From Clostridiisalibacter paucivorans DSM 22131 (GTDB lineage Bacteria; Bacillota; Clostridia; Tissierellales; Clostridiisalibacteraceae), in the NCBI RefSeq assembly GCF_000620125.1, contig NZ_JHVL01000023.1:1-55385 (forward strand): a DNA stretch of 55,385 nucleotides, given 5' to 3'. Within the stretch, counting starts at the first letter, position 1, and each line of letters opens with the position of its first letter. Made by a program: the position numbers and the translations under genes. Positions 49,073 through 55,385 of this stretch are shown one piece after another. Under the pieces are notes generated by a model, which ran no database searches, was not told the DNA's origin, and was given only the letters and a program-made list of their open reading frames with translations.

Positions 49073-51481
49073 TTACTTTACAACTATATTGTATATCCTA
49101 CCGGGAACAAATATTTCTTTAACTATATTTTTTCCTTCCACATACTTTACAATATTTTCATCTTCCATGGCCTTAGCCCTTGCTTCTTCTTTAGTAGATT
49201 CAGTAGCTATATTTATAGTACCTCTAACTTTACCATTTATTTGAACAGCCATCTCTATAGTATCCTCTACTGTCTTATCCTCATCCCATTCTGGCCAAGA
49301 TTGATCAGTAATTCTTCCGTCAGCTCCTATTTTAGACCAAAGTTCTTCAGTTATATGAGGTGCTACAGGATTTAAAAGTACTAAAAAGACTTCCATTTCC
49401 TTATTATTTATCTTTCCATTGCTATTAAAGTCATTTAAAAGAGTCATAAGGGCTGCTATTGCTGTATTGAATTTCATATTTTCATAGTCTTCACTAACCT
49501 TCTTTATAGTCTTATGCATGTTAACTTCAAGCTCTTTAGAGAATTCACTACCATCTTCTACAATGTCTACAAGTCTCCATACCCTGTCTAAAAATCTTCT
49601 ACATCCCTTTACTCCATTTTGAGACCAAGGTACACTTTTTTCAAAATCTCCAATAAACATCTCATATAGACGCATTGTATCTGCACCAAATTCTTCTACT
49701 ATTTCATCGGGATTTACTACATTGCCCCTGGATTTTGACATCTTTTCATTGTTTTCCCCAAGAATCATCCCATGAGATGTCCTCTTTTGATAAGGTTCTG
49801 GTGTAGGCACTACCCCATAATCATATAAGAATTTATGCCAAAATCTTGAATACAATAAATGTAATGTGGTATGTTCCATTCCACCATTATACCAATCTAT
49901 GGGTAACCAATAGTTTAGATTTTCTTCACTGGCCAATGCTTCACTATTATTAGGATCTGTATACCTTAAGAAATACCATGATGAACCTGCCCATTGAGGC
50001 ATGGTGTCTGTTTCTCTTTGGGCATGACCTCCACATTTAGAACAAGTAGTATTTACCCAATCAGTCATTTTTGCTAGTGGTGATTCTCCATTATCTGCAG
50101 GTTCATAACTATCTACTTCAGGCAATAATAACGGTAATTCTTCCTCAGGTACAGGTACCCATCCACATTTTTCACAATATACCAAAGGTATTGGCTCTCC
50201 CCAGTATCTCTGTCTAGAAAATACCCAATCTCTTAACTTATAATTTATCTTTCTCTTTCCCAATCCTTTTTCTGCAAGCCAGTCACTTATTTTCTTCTTA
50301 GCCTCTTCAACATTTAATCCATTTAAAAAATCTGAGTTTATTAAAACTCCATGCTCTATATCTGTATAAGCACCCTCTTCAATATTTCCACCTTCAACTA
50401 CTTCCACTATAGGCAAGTCAAATTTCTTGGCAAATTCCCAGTCTCTAGTATCATGTCCTGGCACCGCCATGATTGCACCAGTTCCATAGGACATAAGTAC
50501 ATAATCAGATATAAATATGGGGATTTCTTTATTAGTAACAGGATTTATTGCACTTATACCTTCTATCACAACACCTGTCTTCTCCTTCACTAACTCAGAA
50601 CGTTCAAATTCAGACTTTTTCTTGGCCTCTTCCCTATATTTCTCTATAGCATCAAAATTAGTGATTTTATCCCTAAACTTGTCGATCAACGGATGCTCTG
50701 GGGCAAATACCATATAAGTTGCACCAAATAATGTATCAGGGCGAGTAGTATATACTGTAACTGTATTTTCACCAGCTACTTTAAAGTCTACTTCCATCCC
50801 TTGAGATTTGCCTATCCAATTTTTTTGCTGTATCTTAACCCTATCTATATAGTCTACTAAATCTAAGTCCTTTATTAGTCTTTCTGCATACTCTGTAATC
50901 TTTAACATCCATTGGTTTTTTATCTTTCTCACAACTTCAGAGCCACATCGTTCACATTTGCCATTGACTACCTCTTCATTTGCAAGACCTACCTTACAAT
51001 CAGTACACCAATTTATAGATGTCTCTTTCTTATATGCCAATCCCTTCTCAAATAATTTTAGAAAAATCCATTGGGTCCACTTATAATATTCTGGATCAGT
51101 AGTATTTACCTCTCTAGACCAATCAAATGAAAGCCCCAATGCCTTTAATTGAGATTTGAATTTGGCTATATTGTTTTCTGTCACTATTCTAGGATGAATT
51201 TTATTTTTTATAGCATAGTTTTCTGTAGGTAAACCAAAGGCATCCCATCCCATGGGAAATAATACATTGTATCCTTGCATTCTTCTTTTCCTCGCCACCA
51301 CATCAAGTGCAGTATATGGTCTAGGGTGTCCTACATGGAGTCCCTTTCCCGATGGATATGGAAATTCTATAAGTGCATAATATTTTGGTCTGCTTTTGTC
51401 ATCTGACGCATAAAAAGTACCATCTTTATCCCAATAATCTTGCCACTTTCTTTCAATCTCTTTATGATTGTAATTTAACAT
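49073..51481 (-). CDS. leuS: Leucyl-tRNA synthetase
   Basis: The class I synthetase has 802 residues. HIGH is present in [21 protein letters not shown], the CP1 editing domain in the middle ([37 protein letters not shown]), zinc-type CxxC segments ([25 protein letters not shown]) and the KMSKS loop [16 protein letters not shown] 51481 is chosen: it has AAGGA upstream, whereas a longer frame begins inside the T-box terminator. It is regulated by the Leu T-box upstream. Confidence 0.97.
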   Translation of the reverse strand: MLNYNHKEIERKWQDYWDKDGTFYASDDKSRPKYYALIEFPYPSGKGLHVGHPRPYTALDVVARKRRMQGYNVLFPMGWDAFGLPTENYAIKNKIHPRIVTENNIAKFKSQLKALGLSFDWSREVNTTDPEYYKWTQWIFLKLFEKGLAYKKETSINWCTDCKVGLANEEVVNGKCERCGSEVVRKIKNQWMLKITEYAERLIKDLDLVDYIDRVKIQQKNWIGKSQGMEVDFKVAGENTVTVYTTRPDTLFGATYMVFAPEHPLIDKFRDKITNFDAIEKYREEAKKKSEFERSELVKEKTGVVIEGISAINPVTNKEIPIFISDYVLMSYGTGAIMAVPGHDTRDWEFAKKFDLPIVEVVEGGNIEEGAYTDIEHGVLINSDFLNGLNVEEAKKKISDWLAEKGLGKRKINYKLRDWVFSRQRYWGEPIPLVYCEKCGWVPVPEEELPLLLPEVDSYEPADNGESPLAKMTDWVNTTCSKCGGHAQRETDTMPQWAGSSWYFLRYTDPNNSEALASEENLNYWLPIDWYNGGMEHTTLHLLYSRFWHKFLYDYGVVPTPEPYQKRTSHGMILGENNEKMSKSRGNVVNPDEIVEEFGADTMRLYEMFIGDFEKSVPWSQNGVKGCRRFLDRVWRLVDIVEDGSEFSKELEVNMHKTIKKVSEDYENMKFNTAIAALMTLLNDFNSNGKINNKEMEVFLVLLNPVAPHITEELWSKIGADGRITDQSWPEWDEDKTVEDTIEMAVQINGKVRGTINIATESTKEEARAKAMEDENIVKYVEGKNIVKEIFVPGRIYNIVVK

Positions 51482-51525
51482 CTTTTCACATTCCTTTCTG
51501 TTTGTATAGTATTTAGATAAAATTA

Positions 51526-51769
51526 AAAAGACCTTCATCTCTTAAATATAGAGACGAAGGTCCGCGATACCACTCTATTTGATAGCCAAAATAAAGCTAT
51601 CCCCTCAATTAGTTATAACGGATATTATCCGACTAGAGTTACTCTTTTCACCCTAATAGCTCTGGGACGAGTTCATCTTCATTAGTTGCTGTCTTTCACC
51701 ATAACAACAGCTCTCTGAAAACAATTATGAAAACTACTACTTCCCTTCCATGCTTTAATTTATAGATTT
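51526..51769 (-). promoter_or_regulatory. T-box leader, leucine-specific, controlling leuS
   Basis: The T-box motif on the minus strand is AGAGTGGTATCGCGG (51562-51576), followed by a terminator, GACCTTCGTCTC with GAGATGAAGGTC and a T-run (51526-51562). The specifier region GAACTCGTCC contains CTC, a Leu codon (51669-51671). The T-box reads TGGTATCG where most have TGGNACCG, a small variation. TGGT fits the ACCA end of tRNA-Leu. Confidence 0.93.
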
Positions 51770-51775
51770 GTTAGT

Positions 51776-51804
51776 ATTGTACCAGATTATTTTTCAAAAA
51801 TCAA
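51776..51804 (-). promoter_or_regulatory. Promoter of the leuS T-box transcript
   Basis: TTGATT (51799-51804) and TACAAT (51776-51781) on the minus strand are separated by 17 bases, with the start near 51769. Confidence 0.7.
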
Positions 51805-51929
51805 TTATAACTGAGCTTTATTTTCCTACTCTTTTACTGAAGTATATATTATCTAAACTTTGCTATTTTATATTTATATAATAACTTTCATAGTGTATAA
51901 ATTATAAAGTTTAAAAGTGAGCCTGACCC

Positions 51930-53591
51930 CTATTCTATTTCCCATTTAATTTCTACATCATCATCAAGGCCTAGATACAACTTATAATAAGGATTATAAT
52001 AAAGGTTATGATAAGGCATTACCCAACCGTATAATTCAAGTGGCAATTTAATTTGCTTCAGTTCTGTATAATCTTTTTGTTTGTATTTGTCACATATTGA
52101 AATATTTCTATCATAAACTTTACTATTAGTAAAATACCCATTAAATGTTGGATAATATACCGACTTTAGTCCTATGAATATTATTATTACAACACTAATC
52201 CATTTTATCCATGTTAATCTGTTAATCTTTTTTATTGTATTTATTTTTAATAAATACAATAAAAAAATTAATAAAACAATTAATAAAACAATTAATAAAA
52301 ATTTGGATTTGTATATAATACTTAAACAAATTGCAATAGCATTAATACTAAAAATATTTTTATAATTTGAAAATACAGCACTAATAAATAAAACAAGCAT
52401 AAAATTTAGAAATATTAAATTACGAGGACCATAAACAGGAGAAACTACCATCATAAACTGAGAACCGAATCCTAATATAAGACTTATCAATAGAATCAGT
52501 CTGTTTTTAATTAATTTATACATATATACAATATATGCTGAATAAAATAAAACTATTAAATAAATGATATCAATAAAAAAACACAACATTACTAATCTAT
52601 TACTTGTCCCATTATAATTAAATACTATATCATTATTATTTATTACATATAACCATAAAAATATGGACATTATTCCTAACACTATAATAAATAGTACATT
52701 TTTTTTCTTTCTTGCTAAACAAATTTTGTAATATTCTATTAAGATTGTAATAGCACCAAGTATACTTGCTATAATATAGGGTTTAGTTACATTAGAAAAA
52801 AACACTGTAAAACTTTGCATTTTGATATTATAGATTATCAAATCAAATAACCCATTACCTGGAGAATTTTCCATTCCAGCTCTATAAAATAAAGATGGAG
52901 ATGCAATGATTGAAACTAATCCTAATATAGAAGAAAAAAGACTATACCACAAAACTCTTTCAACCTTTGTCTTCTGTATATACTTTTTCTCTAGTATAAT
53001 CATTAATGTCAATCCAAATGCCATCATACCGCCCTGTTCTACCGAAGCTGTAGAAAAAAATGCTATCAATGGTAAATACTTTGATATATTTTTTTTATGC
53101 ACTACCTTTAAAATACTATACCAATAAAAGAATAATAGCAATAAAGGATAAATATAATTAAAAGAACCTGTTATCCAATAAATACTCTGCCTAGACATAT
53201 TAGGATCAAAAAAAATAATCATAATTCCAAATATTACTATAGTAATTAATTTTTTGTTTTGATATTCTCCTTTTTCACCTATGCAAATCAGTTTTGAAGC
53301 TATAAAAGCCACTCCAGTTACCATTAAGGAATTAAATATTTGCCATATATAAATTGGAAAAGCTAAAAATATTGTTGCAAGTAAATGTACGATTACTCTT
53401 CCATTAGCCAAAAAATAATGTTCTATATTCCTCTCTATGAAATAATTAATACCCCTTCTTGTAAAACGCAAATAGAAAAAATCATCTCCATACAATCTTA
53501 CATACATACTAACAAGTAATACACCTACAAAAATAAATAATATTAATATATTATGTAAAAACTTTCTCTTATTTTGTAAACTTTTTAGCAT
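51930..53591 (-). CDS. Polytopic membrane protein, probable GtrC-type glycosyl/glucosyl transfer component (GT-C-like)
   Basis: The 553-residue protein has an estimated 11-13 membrane segments and a large part of low-complexity hydrophobic sequence. After the first segment is MYVRLYGDDFFYLRF, an acidic loop like the catalytic Asp of GT-C glycosyltransferases, and then EHYFLANGRVIVHLLATIFLAF, a block seen in uncharacterised bacterial membrane families. A short hydrophilic tail follows the last segment. With GtrB and GtrA upstream, it is the likely transferase that adds a sugar to a cell-envelope polymer on the outer face; the acceptor is unknown. Three bases separate it from gtrA. Confidence 0.7.
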   Translation of the reverse strand: MLKSLQNKRKFLHNILILFIFVGVLLVSMYVRLYGDDFFYLRFTRRGINYFIERNIEHYFLANGRVIVHLLATIFLAFPIYIWQIFNSLMVTGVAFIASKLICIGEKGEYQNKKLITIVIFGIMIIFFDPNMSRQSIYWITGSFNYIYPLLLLFFYWYSILKVVHKKNISKYLPLIAFFSTASVEQGGMMAFGLTLMIILEKKYIQKTKVERVLWYSLFSSILGLVSIIASPSLFYRAGMENSPGNGLFDLIIYNIKMQSFTVFFSNVTKPYIIASILGAITILIEYYKICLARKKKNVLFIIVLGIMSIFLWLYVINNNDIVFNYNGTSNRLVMLCFFIDIIYLIVLFYSAYIVYMYKLIKNRLILLISLILGFGSQFMMVVSPVYGPRNLIFLNFMLVLFISAVFSNYKNIFSINAIAICLSIIYKSKFLLIVLLIVLLIFLLYLLKINTIKKINRLTWIKWISVVIIIFIGLKSVYYPTFNGYFTNSKVYDRNISICDKYKQKDYTELKQIKLPLELYGWVMPYHNLYYNPYYKLYLGLDDDVEIKWEIE

Positions 53592-53593
53592 AT

Positions 53594-54022
53594 TTATTCA
53601 GCCCTTCTTTCTTTGTATACAAAAAATCTAGACAAAAGATAGTTGAATATCAAAATTACAATACTTATAAATATTTTTGATAAAATTGGATCAATATGCA
53701 CCAAGTCTATTAAAAAAAATACACCGCCTACTTCCATTAACATTGTAATGGCTCTAGCAAAGAAAAAACTCAATATTTCTGTAATAAGTTCTTTTATATT
53801 TTTACAATGACTTTTAAAAACAAATATCTTATTAGTAACATATGCAAACAAAATAGCTACTATTATTGATATTACATTAGCTATATTAGGATTAATATTC
53901 GAAACATACAGCAAAAAAAAGTAAGTGCCAAAACTAACTACTGTAGTAGCTCCTCCCACAATACAGTACCTTAACATCTGCATTGTATAATTTTCTTTTA
54001 ACATATTTATCAGTATTTTCAT
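53594..54022 (-). CDS. gtrA: GtrA-family flippase-like membrane protein
   Basis: The 142-residue protein has four membrane segments and the GtrA pattern MLRYCIVGGATTVVSFGTYFFLLYVSNINPNIANVISIIVAILFAYVTNKIFVF, ending with LSRFFVYKERR. GtrA proteins are thought to move undecaprenyl-phosphate-linked sugars across the membrane. ATG 54022 has GAGAGG seven bases upstream within the end of gtrB, and starts one base after the gtrB stop. Confidence 0.9.
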   Translation of the reverse strand: MKILINMLKENYTMQMLRYCIVGGATTVVSFGTYFFLLYVSNINPNIANVISIIVAILFAYVTNKIFVFKSHCKNIKELITEILSFFFARAITMLMEVGGVFFLIDLVHIDPILSKIFISIVILIFNYLLSRFFVYKERRAE

Positions 54023-54023
54023 T

Positions 54024-54947
54024 TTATAGCCTCTCAATTCTCTCTGAAATAATATACTGTGGTCTTTGCTTTACTTCATCATAGATTCTTGCAATATATA
54101 TTCCAACAATACCAAGAGTAAACATTATCACTGATCCCGTTATTAAAATTAATAGAATTACTGTTGTAAACCCATCTATAGAAATGCCTGAGAAATAATT
54201 AAATAGAGTTTGAACACCTAAAATAATTGAAAACCCAAAAAATATTACACCAAAAAATATTGTTAAATAAAGTGGTTTGCTCGTATGCGATAAAATTGAA
54301 CTCAATGCAAATTTTATCAACTTTGATATGGAAAAACTACTTTTACCATCTATACGATCGTTAACACGAAAATAATATTCTTTCCTAGTAAAACCAACCC
54401 AATCTACTACCCCTCTAAAAAAAATACTCTTTTCTTTAAATTTTTTTATATTTTGGGCTACACTTTTATCAATCAATTTGAAATCTGATGAATTTTTTAA
54501 ATTTAATCCAGTTAATTGTCTGAGCAATCTATAAAAACTGTTAGCTAAAAATCTATATAATATAGACTCTCTTCCTCTACTTACTTTTATGCCATCTATA
54601 ATATTGACACCCGTTTCATCCATCATTTTTAACATATTTTTGATTTCAGTTGGAGGATGCTGTAAATCAGCATCCATTATCAAATATCTATCTGATTGGA
54701 TTATCTCTAACCCAGCTACTATTGCCAATTCCTTACCAAAATTTCTAGAAAATTTAATGCCATAGACCGTTTCTTCTTGTGATGCAATTTCATTGATTAT
54801 TTTCCAAGATTTATCAACAGATCCATCGTCTACAAAAACATATTTGCACTTAATTTTATCCTTAGCTAATATTTCTTTTAACTTGTAAAAATTATCATAA
54901 ATACATTGTTCTTCATTATAAACTGGTAAAACTATAGCTAGTCCCAT
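54024..54947 (-). CDS. gtrB: GtrB-type glycosyltransferase 2 (undecaprenyl-phosphate sugar synthase)
   Basis: The 307-residue protein has a GT2 domain (about residues 1-230) with LPVYNEEQCIYDNFYKL, FVDDGSVDKSW and the DXD-like MDADLQHPPTE, and ends in two membrane segments (TIFFGVIFFGFSIILGVQTLF and TTVILLILITGSVIMFTLGIVGIYIARIYDE). This architecture is that of polyprenyl-phosphate glucosyl/mannosyltransferases of the DPM1/GtrB type. It is first of the gtrB-gtrA-membrane-transferase operon. Confidence 0.92.
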   Translation of the reverse strand: MGLAIVLPVYNEEQCIYDNFYKLKEILAKDKIKCKYVFVDDGSVDKSWKIINEIASQEETVYGIKFSRNFGKELAIVAGLEIIQSDRYLIMDADLQHPPTEIKNMLKMMDETGVNIIDGIKVSRGRESILYRFLANSFYRLLRQLTGLNLKNSSDFKLIDKSVAQNIKKFKEKSIFFRGVVDWVGFTRKEYYFRVNDRIDGKSSFSISKLIKFALSSILSHTSKPLYLTIFFGVIFFGFSIILGVQTLFNYFSGISIDGFTTVILLILITGSVIMFTLGIVGIYIARIYDEVKQRPQYIISERIERL

Positions 54948-55298
54948 TTAATATCACCCTATTACTATAATTTACTATATTATACACTTTATCTAAAAAA
55001 TACTCAAAATTGTCTTAGAAAATATCTAAATCCTAAAGCAAAAACTATTACAACTCATGCTTATAATTCCACTAACGTTTGATCAAATAATTTAAAATTC
55101 ATTTTACCTTATAAAAATATAATATAAGTTTCTACTGATTATTTGTTAATTACCAATAATACATATTCTTATATAAAAACAATCAAATATTAAATAATGC
55201 ACTTGAAGTATTTGCACATAACAATAATTCCTGCATGTTAGATGTGATACATCTTTTGAATTTCCTGATTAATACTTATAATTATTTTATAAATAAAA
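54948..55298. other. AT-rich intergenic region upstream of gtrB
   Basis: About 350 bases without a coding region, RNA element or clear promoter. It runs from the gtrB start to repeat copy E. Confidence 0.4.
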
Positions 55299-55301
55299 TT
55301 A

Positions 55302-55385
55302 GTTAGTAGTTAACAGTTAGTAGTAAGTAGTTTAATGATGAAATCCATAGGATTTCTACCATCAACTACTAACCACTAACTAATA
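55302..55385. repeat. TAG-rich palindromic repeat, copy E (truncated by window edge)
   Basis: TTAGTTAGTAG and CAGTTAGTAGTAAGTAG form the left arm, then ATGATGAAATCC-ATA-GGATTTC and ACCATCAACTACTAACCACT. The right arm runs off the window. Same orientation as copies A, B and D. Confidence 0.85.

Overview
The window looks like chromosome from an AT-rich, anaerobic, spore-forming Firmicute, most likely an amino-acid-fermenting member of the Tissierellia/Clostridia. Evidence for this: SigH, CtsR-McsA-McsB-ClpC, DisA, T-box leaders, a probable mother-cell spore protein, 2-amino-4-ketopentanoate thiolase (ornithine fermentation) and a partial TCA branch starting from a homocitrate-synthase-type enzyme. 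This assignment is inferred from gene content; no species was identified. Nearly all genes are on the minus strand.

The backbone is the block known from Bacillus subtilis as ctsR-mcsA-mcsB-clpC-radA-disA-yacL-ispD-ispF-gltX-cysE-cysS-mrnC-rlmB-yacP-sigH, leading to tuf. Read on the minus strand (right to left) the order is intact, but cassettes separate its parts. Between yacL and ispD are two unknown plus-strand genes (30.2-31.4 kb). Between ispF and gltX are proS, a chemoreceptor, a HutP-family gene with a TrpXYZ-type ABC transporter on the plus strand, a citrate synthase-aconitase-isocitrate dehydrogenase operon with a GntR regulator, and a small spore-type gene. Between mrnC and rlmB are a sensor kinase/NtrC-type regulator pair, nhaC-ortA-ortB, and thyX.

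To the right of ctsR are a small unknown gene, an EF-G paralogue, a patatin-like lipase and a small coiled-coil protein. These are followed by a TPP-riboswitch operon for uptake of a thiamine precursor (thiamine-binding protein, permease, lipoprotein, ATPase, a methyltransferase and a second thiamine-binding protein). Next come leuS with a T-box leader and a GtrB-GtrA-polytopic membrane protein cassette for envelope glycosylation.

Regulation can be read unusually directly from the sequence. There are three T-boxes (Cys, Pro, Leu) whose specifier codon and UGGN base fit the gene downstream, and a TPP riboswitch. A CtsR operator precedes ctsR. A sigma-54 -24/-12 promoter precedes nhaC-ortAB, next to its likely NtrC-type activator. 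A TTGTATACAA palindrome lies at the citrate-synthase promoter whose operon ends in a GntR/FCD gene.

The strongest candidate for something undescribed is at 20.7-21.4 kb. A HutP-family RNA-binding protein gene lies directly upstream of a consensus promoter. The leader that follows holds eight UAG triplets and one GAG before an intrinsic terminator, and part of the UAG motif is repeated exactly over the ribosome-binding site and start codon of the ABC transporter's lipoprotein gene. A second unexplained signal is a family of five TAG-rich palindromic repeats; four lie at the 3' ends of minus-strand genes and two of those supply the stop codon.
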